This document shows positions 21,909 to 32,900 of a stretch of DNA of 64,000 nucleotides, one piece after another (position 1 is the stretch's first letter; each line of letters starts with the position of its first letter). Source of the DNA: Scalesia atractyloides (taxonomy: Eukaryota > Streptophyta > Magnoliopsida > Asterales > Asteraceae); NCBI GenBank assembly GCA_947069175.1, contig CAMTDV010000027.1, forward strand, positions 35,911,369 to 35,975,368, in the 5' to 3' direction. A program made the translations under genes and the position numbers. The notes under the pieces are model-generated. The model searched no databases. It was not told the DNA's origin and saw only the letters and a list, made by a program, of their open reading frames with translations.

Positions 21909-22315
21909 ATGGAAATAAAAAAGGTTAGCATGTTGAACAATCTCAATGGTTTTTCAAACAACTATACCATTAAGGTGAAGATTGTTAACATCTAGCAGAA
22001 AATGATAAATGATAAGAAGAATGAAACGTATCGTATACATGATGTTCATGGATGAGATGGTATGCGATTTAATCTTTTTCTTAATTCTTTATTACTTCCT
22101 TAATTTCATACTAACTTACGTTGTGTTTGTGTTTACATTTTATTTTATTTTCTTGTAGGGAACCAAAATACAAGCAAGTTGTTTTGCACAAGATGTTTGA
22201 AAAGTTTGAAAAATTTTTAAAGTTTGATGAATTGTCTTCTTATAACAATATATTAGTAGGTTTCAACGATATAATAATGAAATATGAAGTATCTTATGAA
22301 AATATTAACAAGTGA
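21909..22315 (+). pseudogene. DUF223/RPA70-like OB-fold pseudogene
   Basis: From ATG at 21909 the frame reads MEIKKVSMLNNL and YTIKVKIVNI, then a stop. A shifted frame gives MMFMDEM, a GT donor at about 22060 and an AG acceptor at 22158, and then GTKIQASCFAQDV in the next exon. The spliced D-E-M / G-T-K-I-Q-A join is typical of the plant DUF223 and replication-protein-A large-subunit-like family, common in Helitrons and in plant multicopy genes. Several stops and frameshifts show it is dead. The family call rests on short motifs only. Confidence 0.55.
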
Positions 22316-22352
22316 CAATAAAACGAAAACACATCAAACATATTTCAGTTAA

Positions 22353-22730
22353 TAGCATGGTTGCAAAGTCGGTCGAGGAGCGAGTTGAGAGTACTCGGTC
22401 TAGGTGGAGAGTACTCGGGGAGTAACCGGACATGCTAAATTATATAGAAATTAATTTTTAGAAATTAAATTGATGTAAATAACATAAATTTACTAATAAT
22501 TATAACAAAATACGTGAAAATGATATTTACTCTTTAATATGATAGGCATAGAAATTATGTTTTATTGTTTAAAGTCAAACTTGGCCTGAGTTGACTTACT
22601 AGATCTGAATCTGACCGAGGTTGACTGCTTTGATCAATTCCGAGTAATTAGGCAGAGTTGAAGAAAGTCGTATCGGCAGCCTATTTTGGAGCGATTACTC
22701 GAGGAGTACTCGGACTTGGAAACCATGTTT
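22353..22730. mobile_element. MITE with CATGGTTxCAAGTC inverted ends
   Basis: The left end CATGGTTGCAAAGTCGGTCG and the right end, reversed, CATGGTTTCCAAGTCCGAGT form inverted ends, followed on both sides by ACTCG-rich subterminal motifs. The middle is AT-rich. No ORF and no clear TSD. Confidence 0.6.
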
Positions 22731-23489
22731 CACAACCAAGGTTAATAGTATATTATGTCATTACAGTCCGTGTAAGCCAACCGTAGACAAAATTATTTTC
22801 AATAAGTATAAATATAAATTAAATGATTATACAATGTTTATCTATAAAAGATGAAGTAAACTTTTGTTAAACTTACAAATGGGTTGTGAATGTGTAATAA
22901 ACGTTATAAACTTATTAATTGCTTATCATTGGTTTATATACATGACTTTATATGAAAAAAAATCTTTTTTATAAAAAACTTGACTACTAAGTTATCTATC
23001 ATATACATAAAAGAGGGTGTTGAAAGTAATAAAATCATGAATGCTAGCCCAATTTAAACAAAAAAAAAAAACAACAATTGATTATCTTCACTTCACTTAT
23101 TGACATATCAATCTATATGTTTATAAGTAGTGGAAAACTAAATTTGACTTCAAATTTTTGTAACCTTAGGTCAAAATATATTGTATCGCATTCTTATCTT
23201 ATGAATTCTAGATTGGTTATTATATTTTGTTAAATTCCTTAATTTACTTAACAATATTAAACAGAAATTTATACATTTGTGTCATTGAATTTCATTTCAA
23301 TTAAATACAATTTGAAATTCGTCCTCCAAATCTTTCTTTAATTTCAAAACAAATTTCCATAAAAACGTTAGTTGTGTATTGTATATAACAATTCCTAAAT
23401 TATGACACAATCTAAAACTTAACTTTTAAATTAAAAGATTTGGTTAGTATTTATGTATTATGTAATTATATCCAATTTCTTTCGCCGTT
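22731..23489. other. AT-rich stretch, no gene seen
   Basis: No recognisable coding or repeat structure. It could include decayed 5' parts or introns of the B3-like pseudogene downstream. Confidence 0.4.
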
Positions 23490-24240
23490 AAACAATATGA
23501 AACTAATGTTTGAACTACTCATGTTGTTATTTACTTATCTGATGGTTATAAATGGATGGTGACTCTTAAAAAGTTAGCAATTACTTTTGTTTCACATATG
23601 GTTGGAGTAATGTTATGTATGAGCTTAAGTTGGCATTTGGTGATATTCTCTGTTTCTAAATGCAAAATAAGACACTTTTAAAAACTACAATTTTTAATAA
23701 AGATATCTGTCAAATATCATTAGGAAATCAACCTCAGATGCCATTGATCTTAAAGATACCTATGACCCATACAACTTTATTGAGCTTCATAATTATTCAA
23801 AGTAACATGTTTTTGAAAGTTGTATAGTCGACTCCTTAGTAAATGACTCTATTGCATTAATATTTTTATATTATTTTATTAACTTTTTAACAATTTACAT
23901 TCTTTTTTACTAAAATTTGTTCTTATTTTGTAGTGGCTACCTGAACACCTCGAAATTTTCGCTGGCTTACACAACAATTCCAAAATAATTAATGATTTGT
24001 GATTTGAATGTGAATTGAAAATATCTACAGAAGGACTTTTCGAAACTATAAGGTTTGTAATTAACTGATAATATACTACATTTGTTTTTTTATTTTTATA
24101 TCTACATTTATTAACTGTTGTTTGTTACAGGTATAATGTTGTCGGTTGGAATGATTTGATAAACTCTGGGGAGTTCCATGGGGCAAGATAGGTATTTTCA
24201 AGTGGTCAAGGAGCCAAGAAAAGCATTTGCTTGCAATAGA
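23490..24240 (+). pseudogene. B3 DNA-binding domain pseudogene (two domains)
   Basis: Near 23525-23650 the reading VIYLSDGYKWMVTLKKL continues after a frameshift as FTYGWSNVMYELKLAFGDIL, matching the second half of a plant B3 domain (G-W ... L-x-x-G-D-x-L-x-F). A later piece (about 23936-24052) reads WLPEHLEIFAGLHNNSKIIN and, past a probable GT-AG intron, YNVVGWNDLINSGEF (24131 on), the pattern of a second B3 domain. Stops and frameshifts disrupt both. B3 proteins of this type are plant transcription factors; this copy is inactive. Confidence 0.6.
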
Positions 24241-24576
24241 TCAAGACCTTTAATATTTTATAAAATCGTGTTATTCAAAAACATCTTGGCATAACATTGT
24301 TTTTTTATAATTAGCGTTGTGGGTTTATTTGTTGGTTGAACTATTTGAACATTATCATTTGTCTTTTTTTTAATCACAAGTCACTAATACGATTTTAACA
24401 TTGTGCTACATGTTCAAAAACCCGTGTTTAGTTATACCAAAATATTAAAATTTGTTTATAGATAACTTATTATATTTATTTTAAGCTCTATGTTATTCAT
24501 AAAATTAGAATACAAAAAACTTTCTCGAGCTCGGGAAGAAGTCCCAGGTGATAACCGTGTGTGTGTGTGTGTATAT
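24241..24576. other. Spacer, no gene seen
   Basis: AT-rich sequence ending in a (GT)n(AT)n tract at about 24558-24581. Nothing further recognised. Confidence 0.45.
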
Positions 24577-24829
24577 ATATAGGAAAGTGTAAACTACAAT
24601 ATCCCTTAACGTACAATATGCGTAATTAGTTTTATAACACGCGTGATTAGGTTTTTACCCCATGCGTGAATTTTGATTTTGTACATGTGTGATTATGTTC
24701 ATGCATGATTATGGTTTTCAACATGTGTTATTTATGGTTTTTCAACATGCGTGATTAGGGTTTTGAGTTTTATAACGTGCGTAATTTTCATCTCGTACGT
24801 ATTCTACGTTAAAAATATTGTACATTAAC
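24577..24829. mobile_element. Small MITE with internal GCGTGATTAGG repeats
   Basis: Left GTGTAAACTACAATATCCC and right, reversed, GGGTTAATGTACAATATTTT form imperfect inverted ends, bounded by AT tracts. The interior is a degenerate tandem array of about 22-25 bp units around AACATGCGTGATTAGGGTTT. Confidence 0.55.
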
Positions 24830-24843
24830 CCATATATATATAT

Positions 24844-25692
24844 GGGGTTTGAAGAGAAAACTTATTTTATTGCGAAGACTCGAAAACTTCTAAAAAACTT
24901 TAAAAACACACCATATATATATATAAACATTTTGTGGCTGTAAATCTAGCATTTAAAAAATACAATCTCTTTTTTGAAAAAAAATAAACAAATTTGTATT
25001 ATACATGTGTAATACTACGAAAAACCTAAACCGACCAACCCCACCCTCCAAAAACCTAAACCCCCAATACCTACCCCCCCCCCCCCACGGAAAAAACTAA
25101 AACTCCCACCCCCAATAACCTAAAAACTAAACCTGAAACCTAAATCCCCCAAAAAACCTAACTCTAAAAGTTAAACTAAACCCAAAACCTAAACATAAGC
25201 CTCGGTAGTATTCATATATGCAATACTATAATAGTAGCATTGAAAAAAGAACGACACGTTAAATCTTTTGTTTGTGTCGAAACAATATGCTCGAATATAC
25301 TAGAATGATTGATAAGAAAACTTGTGATCTTATGGTATGTTTCTTAAAAAAAATGCACTATAAGATCACAAATTTTCTTATCTTTCATTGGAGCATATTT
25401 TTTCGACACAAATAAAAGATTTAACATGCTGTTCTTTTTTTCAATGCTACTATTATAGTATTGCACATATGCAATACTAATTAGTCTTATGGTTTAAGTT
25501 TTGAAGGGTTTAGGTTTTGGGTTTAGCTTTTAAGTGGGGAGGGGGGGGGTTAGGTTTTTTTTTTTTTTTTGGGGGGGGGGGGGTGGGATAAAATTGCTAG
25601 GTTTACAACCAAAAAATGTTTTAAAAATTGTATTTGTTGTTTTTTAAAGGTTTTTTAGGAGTTCTCGGGATAAAATGAGTTTTCTCTTGAGC
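24844..25692. mobile_element. Foldback element with long C-rich/G-rich arms
   Basis: The sequence is a nearly continuous hairpin centred near 25345. The left arm starts TTTGAAGAGAAAACTTATTT. The right arm ends GAGTTTTCTC and continues after a solo-LTR insertion (27785 on, TGAACCC). The arms contain a C-run (about 25073-25087) opposed by G-runs (25541-25548, 25571-25583) and degenerate CCTAAA motifs. No ORF. Confidence 0.8.
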
Positions 25693-27784
25693 TGTCACAC
25701 CCTAACCGATGGTGGAATCATCAGGGCATAAGCGAATGGATGATTGTTCAAAGCATCATAACAATTTAAAATGACAATATTTAAATAAACCCTTTTTATT
25801 TCATAAACTCAAATTCGTACATTGTCAAAAGAAAAGAAACTACACTAATTTAAATATTCAAACAAAAGAAAACTAATTTACTCGTTTGTTTCTAAATCCA
25901 CCTAAGTTGATTTTTTGAACATTATCATCAATTCTCTGCAATATATGAATAATAAAGGTCCACAAAATAGTTGGTAAACATAAAAGTTTGATCTACATAA
26001 TACGGAATAAAAGGTCTCAGTCTAACTAGCTATTTGTATACTACTAGAATGTGTAAACTGTCAATCAAACCAAGTGTCCACTATCATATCATTTCCACAT
26101 AAGAAAACATGCCGTATAAGATTGAATACTTAACAATACCACATAAGGGCGGTGTGCTACTCCTATAGCGCTATAATCGTTACGGTAGGCGATTGAGTAC
26201 ACAAGATTGACTTCTAGCATGTATGTATGACAAATAGCATGTATTCAAAGATTGAGTGTTTGAATAATGTAATTGATTGTGTGTATGTGAGTTTTTATAA
26301 TTTCATATATTGCAACCCAAAGTGTATTTAAAGGAAAAATGGTTTGAGTATACTCACTATTTACAAGTGATTTCCACAAATGTGAAATGATTGTATTGAG
26401 ACGTTGAAGCACCAAATTATCCTAACAAGGATGAACAATGTGTGTAAATATAAGGATTCAGGAGTTGGAATGTAAATGAGATTTGAATAAATAATAATAA
26501 TAACAATAATAATAATAATAATTATAATAATAATATATGAAAATACATAAAAAATATCATCTTGATTAAACACTCACTTTTGACACTATAATTTTTGTGT
26601 ATTTCGTGTGTACTATTTTACCTACTAGAATTCCACATGTGAGGAATTTAGTCTAAGATAAGTGTTTTATCTTTGCACACAACTTTCTACCATAAATTGG
26701 TTGGTATCACGGCTATGTTTAATATTTATATATCTTTAGTATATAATAATAAATAGTGGATTGGCAATGATAATTCGAATGCAAGTCTAAATAAGTAAAT
26801 AACAAAAAGTTAAAGAAGTTAGTACTTTTATATATTTTTAGCATGTAATAATAATTAATGAATTGGTAATAATGATCTAATTGTCAGACTAAATAAGTAA
26901 ATTACAAAATTAAAATAGTTAGTAGTTAATAGCATGATTAAAACAGTTAGCAGGGGTTAATAATGTTAGACATGATAATACTATGTTAGTTAATAATATT
27001 GTGTAGGTTAGGCATGAATAATAACAAGTTAGACAATATAATAGTAATTAGTAATGTAATGCCATGTCATAGAGGTAGGATAAATGTCATCAATTGTACC
27101 CATTTGTTACACCAAGAATCATCAACTTAGGTGATGATCTTGGTTGGTCATGTATAAATATAAATGACATACAATAATGAAAGGTTGAAAGTTTATAAAT
27201 AAAACCCAAGATTGGTCCTCATTTTGGTGATGCACACCACCTTTGGTCACCATGGTGAACCCATAGAGGTTTTTCCAATGTGAGTGAAGTATGGAAAACA
27301 AAGGAAAAACAAAAAAGGAAGAAGAAGGTGAAAGGAGATGAGTCTCACTTTCAAAAGTTGAAGAATTCTTGAGAAGATGCAAATAAAAATGATGAATGAG
27401 TGTGGTATTTATAGATGATAGATTAGGGTTAGAGGTGGTGAAAACGATGGAAACTTGGTATGTTTCAATCATAAAAATCACGAGTTATCATGATTTTTAA
27501 AGAAGTATGGTAAACACTAATTATTAACTTTGTATAAATAATAAATTTATTTTGTGATTAAATAGATATTGTGAATACATTTGATAAAATAACCATTAGA
27601 TTCTTATGATATAAAATAATAATTGAATGTATATAATACAAATAATCAAATGTACATGGTATAATAATTGAATGATGTCAAAATACATATCTTCCATTGA
27701 TCAAATTATCAGAATACAATTGATTGAATCAAAATGCAAATTTACAATTGAAATTTGGAATGCGAGAAAATACGGAATGTTACA
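25693..27784 (-). mobile_element. Solo LTR A (second Gypsy-like family)
   Basis: 2,092 bp from TGTCACACCCTAACC to GGAATGTTACA, flanked by TGAGC (25688-25692) and TGAAC (27785-27789), a 4/5 TSD. The same ends occur in LTR B (58485, 63384). By analogy with the first family, whose LTR ends in GTGTGACA, the element orientation is probably minus. It contains an (AAT)n tract near 26488-26536. It was inserted into the end of the foldback element at 24844. Confidence 0.75.
26488..26536. repeat. (AAT)n microsatellite in LTR A
   Basis: An imperfect ATA/AAT trinucleotide run. Confidence 0.85.
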
Positions 27785-27789
27785 TGAAC

Positions 27790-28797
27790 CCTTTCTTTCT
27801 CTCTCTATATAAAAACGAACTATGATGAAAGTAATTTATTTTTTCTAAATATTTTTTAGTTTTTTACCAATAGGTTACTTATCATTATTTTTTTTTTTCT
27901 AATAACTTGCGTTTGTGAAATGTTTAAAAGTTCTTAATACGTAACTATATTTAATTTTTATTTTTCAAATTTCTGATATAATATTTATAAAAAACGGATA
28001 CCGTGCCACTACTGTACCGAGCCAAAATTGACCGAACAACATCGAGATCGATACCTGATTCAACTTTATGGTTTTTACTTTTGATAAACTAACACCATAT
28101 CTCTAGCGTACCGTATTGTGTTCATTGGTACCGGTGCATATGTTTATTATTTAGGTTTCTTGTTTCGATAATAGCTCATTATACAACTCTGTTTGCGGTG
28201 ACAAATGAATACCGATACTGATACAGTGACCAACTGATCCGATACCGTTCAAATGACATCGCTACAGTACCGATGTTCGTTTTTATGGTTTACGATCATC
28301 ATCATCAGTTCATTAATTATTTACTTTATACGTAGATGCGTTTAGTTTTTTCTTGAAATTACGTTACAAAAATTTTGTTGACGATAGAGTTGTACTCAAG
28401 ATATAGTGTTTTCTTGTATCAGATATATTGTTTTTTTATTGTAGGCTATAGGAGTGTCGGTTGCCTGGCGAATTTAATTATATTGGTACCGGCCTCGATA
28501 TAAACCGGTACCGGTATCGATATAATACAGTACCGGTATTTGTTTTTATGGTTTTCCATCAATATAAAATATAAAACACGTGTTAATACCCTTTTAAGAT
28601 ATCACAATTTTAATTTTAAGTTTTTTCTTTCGTTTGCTATATCAAGTATTAATACGAATTCCTGATGCACAGCGCGAGAGAATCCCACCGGTAAAAATTA
28701 GTTATGTGTAGACTCCATAACGAAACAAGCCCAATTGATAACAAATGAAAGAAGCCACCAAACGATTTGAAAGTTCCATCCATATGAACTAGTGCTA
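27790..28797. other. Non-coding stretch with ACCGGTACC-type motifs
   Basis: No gene. Between 27990 and 28560 there are many short motifs of the type GGTACCGGT and ATCGATA, similar in style to the repeats at 40560-41400, so this may be a related decayed repeat. Confidence 0.4.
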
Positions 28798-28805
28798 TTT
28801 CCCTC

Positions 28806-29920
28806 TAGAGATGGGCACAATCGGGTCTTTTGAATACCCGGACCCGGTTCCAACCCGGACTCGGTTCCTCATGCTAGTCAGTAGACCCGGTTCCTCTGTG
28901 GAACCAGTTCCAATTCGTACCCGGGTATAAGTTTTTAAATGTGGAACCGGTTGTAACCGGTTCCGGGTAATTTGGAACCGGGTATGGTAGGAACCGGGTA
29001 CGGATAGGAACCGGTTCTGTCGTATATGTATAGAAAAGGCTGCAAGCTTCTGTGTGGAACCGGTTCTGTCATAAAAGGGTGCATTTAGTATTAGAAACCG
29101 GTTCCTAATAATTAAAACTGAATATTACTCTTAAAATCAGTTTTTTCTTGTATTTAAACCTCATTCTCTACACCACTTCTAATTTCATTTACTTACTACA
29201 AAAAAATCAACACTTTAACCACTTCAAATCTAATACTATCAAAGAGATAACGATGGCTTGCAACGATGAGGTCGTGGAAGTTTTGGAAACCAAAAGAAAC
29301 CCCGCTATTTGGAAGCACTTTGACTTGTGCTTGATGTCGGATAGCCATGAAATGGCTAGATGCAAGAGGTGCGGGAAGTTCATGAAGGCGTCGGCCAACT
29401 CGATGCTCAAGAAACACACCGACCGCCATTGTCCAGTGACAAACGCGAAAAACAATGAAAAGGGTGAAGCATCCGGGACCGGGTCATCGAAAGTTTAGTT
29501 TGTTTTATGTATTGTAAACCCATTTGTGTTTTATGATTAGTATGTTTAGTGTTTTATGTGTTTTATTTAACGTTTCATGTTTAGGTTGTTTGTGTAACCG
29601 GGTACTTGTTTCTCGTAATAAATAGTTTTATGTTTATGTATTATACCTTGTTCTAGTAAAGACTTACAAAAAAACTCACATTAAAATTATATTGGCGCGG
29701 GGTCTGGAAGGTTACCGTAGGAACCGAGTATGATAAGAACCGGTTACGGGTTGGAACCGGTTCCGGAACTTATTTTTTTCCAAAAATGTGGAACCGGGTA
29801 GGAACCGTCGGGTATTTTGAGCCCGGAACCGGTTCTACTATATGTTGGGTAGGAACCGGAACCAGTCCCAGGTAGGTTCCACCGGGTCGGGTTTGGAACC
29901 GGTTATTATGCCCATCTCTA
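28806..29920. mobile_element. Non-autonomous hAT transposon, TSD TTTCCCTC
   Basis: 1,115 bp with perfect 12-bp terminal inverted repeats TAGAGATGGGCA (28806-28817; reversed at 29909-29920) and a perfect 8-bp TSD TTTCCCTC (28798-28805, 29921-29928). The 250 bp at each end is packed with subterminal repeats of the type GGAACCGGxT. The interior encodes only a BED zinc finger; the hAT catalytic core and dimerisation domain are absent. Insertion is 54 bp upstream of the SEND1 start codon, so it occupies that gene's promoter region. Confidence 0.93.
29253..29498 (+). CDS. BED-type zinc finger protein, 81 aa, inside hAT element
   Basis: The start at 29253 (MACNDEVVEV) is preferred over the upstream ATG at 29148 because the BED domain follows it directly and the upstream part looks like 5' UTR. 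The protein shows NPAIWKHFDL, then CKRCGK (first Cys pair), then HTDRH (His pair), giving the C-x2-C ... H-x3-H arrangement of BED fingers found at the N-terminus of hAT transposases. It ends with a short Gly/Ser/Thr tail about 20 residues after the finger. The reading frame is intact. The codon usage is less AT-biased than its surroundings. A DNA-binding-only product could recognise the element's own ends and act as a repressor or competitor, but that is inference. Alternatively it is a leftover first exon. Confidence 0.72.
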   Translation: MACNDEVVEVLETKRNPAIWKHFDLCLMSDSHEMARCKRCGKFMKASANSMLKKHTDRHCPVTNAKNNEKGEASGTGSSKV

Positions 29921-29982
29921 TTTCCCTCTATCCCATTTCAGATCCAACGTTCGTCTCTTAAACCATCAAGTACAATTTCAAA

Positions 29983-32900
29983 ATGGGAGTAAAATATCTG
30001 TGGGAAATTCTAGAATCTTGCAAGAAAACCCTTCCTCTTCACCATCTCCAGTAAGTTCCCTCACTAATTTCTCCAAAACCCATTTCAATTTACTCATCAA
30101 AAACTGTAATTTGTGTATACAGGAACAAGAGGGTTTGCATAGATCTATCATGTTGGATGGTTCAACTTCACAATGTGAACAAATCCCACTGTGCTATGAA
30201 AGATAAGCTTTATCTCAAGGGTTTGTTTCACCGAATTCGGGCCCTCATCGCCTTGAATTGTAGTGTTATATTTGTTACAGGTATGGTGCCCTAATATTAA
30301 AAAAAATCATATTTTGATGGTGGGTTTTAAGGGAAAACGCAAATGGGTTTGATAGTTTTTGTACCCTCATTTCAAAATCACATTTTGTGGGTGTTTGGGG
30401 TTCCTTATTTTCAACTTTTAATGGAAAATTCAAATGGGTTTGGTAGGCTTTTTTTTAATATTGTAAATTACACCCGGATGGCTGAACTTTATTATCTGTA
30501 GTTTGGATGATTTGGTAGAGCTTTATCTGGATTAAGTATGATTTAGGGGTTGTTTCGATGATTTAGCTGGAATTTTGGCATCTTTATCCGTTTTAAGTAT
30601 GATTTAGGGGTGGTTTGGGTGATTTAGCAGGAATTTTGATTTGCTTTGGGTTATGTTTTATGATAAAAATGTCAAATGGGTCAAGCACAGCTAAAAGGGG
30701 ACAGGTCAATTTGGTTGCCAAACTCTACTTTTAATGCATTTCACCTACTATATTGTTTAATTCAAAGGTTAGGTTTTGTATCGTCAAGGTTTACAAGAAC
30801 GGAAACGCGTTTCTAGGCGTTTTCCCTTCGCCTCATGAGGCGTAAGCCTCAAGGAGAAACGAAGCGTAGGCCGAGGCGGTATTAATAAATAAATATAAAA
30901 ATTATATATATATATTATAAAAATAATAATAATAACTAATTTCATCATCAGATTCATCAAAATCATCAAAAACACACATAAAAAAGGCATGAAATGCTTG
31001 AAGTTGACACAAAAAGTCAAAAACATCAAAAACATCAAAACAACTATCAAAATCCCCTGAGGCGCAACCTTTCTTAGCGCCTCAGCCCCTCTGAGACGCA
31101 TATACAATAAAAACCCAATGAGGCGCGCCTTAGACTCATTTTTGGCCGTTTTGCGCCTCGAGGCGTGCCTTGAGGTGCACGTCTCAAGCGTTTTTTAAAA
31201 CCATGTGTATTGTAATTAAATCGTTCATAATATACAAAATGTGGACAAAAGGAGTGTTAGCGGGTCAACCCACTATGATATTGCCATTTGAAGTCGCAAT
31301 AAATTGAGCTTTTACTGTTTCGGTGAAACTAGTTTATTCCAATCTTAAGTTAAAAAACTTATTATTGTAATATATGTAAAATTTCCGAAATATCTATAGC
31401 TCTAAACAATTTATAATCACTTTAAATTTGCAAGTCCTTTAGATCCTAGTAATCCCTTGGTAGCTATCAATTTTGTGTTTGCATGCACAATATTTTCCTG
31501 AACACATTTTATTTCTTCATGGTTTGTTTTTTTAATCCACAGATGGATCGATTCCGGGCATCAAAGTATCTACATATAGAAGGCGTCTACACTTGGACAA
31601 TGAGGTAATAGTTTAATGTCTATAATATCGTTCTCTTTTGTTTGTCGCATGTCTTGTAGCATTAATATGATCTTATATTTATTTGTGTATGATAGGGAAC
31701 TCAAGACGAATCTTCTTCAAACAAAAATACTTCACTTCAGAGGAATATGGGCTCTGAGTTCTCGTGTATGATAAAAGAGGCCAAGATTCTTGCTTCAGCA
31801 TTAGGGGTTCCATGTTTAGACGGGTAATCACTAGAGCTCATACATTGTTCAAATGTTTCATCATTTAAACATTAACTCAATAGAATTAGGCTTTTTATTA
31901 ACCTTTTGAACGTTGTGCTATTCAGTATTGAGGAAGGTGAAGCTCAGTGTGCATTATTGGATTCGGAGTCATTATGTGTAAGCGAAAACAAGATATAATC
32001 ATTTATGATATCATGTTTCTTTGAAGTTTTCTAGTACACACTCAACAATCTTTTGTGATTTTTCAGGATGGATGTTTCTCTTCAGACTCAGATATCTTTC
32101 TCTTTGGAGCAAGAACAGTGTATAGAGATATATGCCTAGGTTAGCATATCTGACTTTCTGTTTCGCTTATATTTTATCCGGTTAGTTAAAGATAAACTAG
32201 AGGTTACGAGTTTGCACTTACACTCGTAGTATGCTCATTAAATTATTAGAAGATCCCACTTTCCACCCCTTTGATACTTTAATGGTGCGGTTCGTGCAAA
32301 CACCTTTTTCCAGTTTTTTTAGAGTTTTATATATAATTGGTGCGTTAAATGTGACCATAAAAGCCATGTTATGAAAAAGTTAACATGTAGCTAGTTAGGA
32401 GGTTGTATGCATTAAAAATACACTTTGGACAACTCTTGACTTGTTTCTTTTTCAACGAATTTTTTTATATGGGCCATTTGTAATGCTCTAGAGTGTATTT
32501 TATTTTTCAAATTTCTTTTTTGTTTTCTTTGTTTTTTTGTGCAGGTGAAGGTGGTTATGTTGTTTGTTATGAAATGGATGACATCGAGAAAAAACTTGGA
32601 TTTGGAAGAAACTCATTGGTGAGTTATGTATGACTAATCGACCATTGACCAAATGTCGAAAATACCTCTTAATAATTGTAATATAATGGAAATTTTTTAC
32701 CAAAATAATTGTAACTAAACATAATCATTGCATATTATGGGATATGGTTCTGAGCTCACTTAAGTTACTATGGTTGCTAGATTGCTCTAGCTGTCCTTCT
32801 TGGTTGTGATTACTCACCTGGTGTGCGTGGGATCGGTCCCGTAAGTTTGAAATTTTATTTGTTAATTTGTGTCACTTAATTTTTCATTGATCGCTACTAA

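Noticed and set aside
24844..25692. Interstitial telomere repeat
   Set aside because: CCTAAA-like words occur, but they are irregular and never form a run of the CCCTAAA heptamer, so this is a low-complexity arm of a foldback element.
29196..29455. Minus-strand ORFs opposite the BED finger
   Set aside because: Shadows of the plus-strand BED ORF, which has the expected Cys and His residues.
30784..31107. Minus-strand ORF of 107 codons in SEND1 intron 2
   Set aside because: It lies inside a hAT-like MITE and is made of its AT-rich interior; no protein family recognised.
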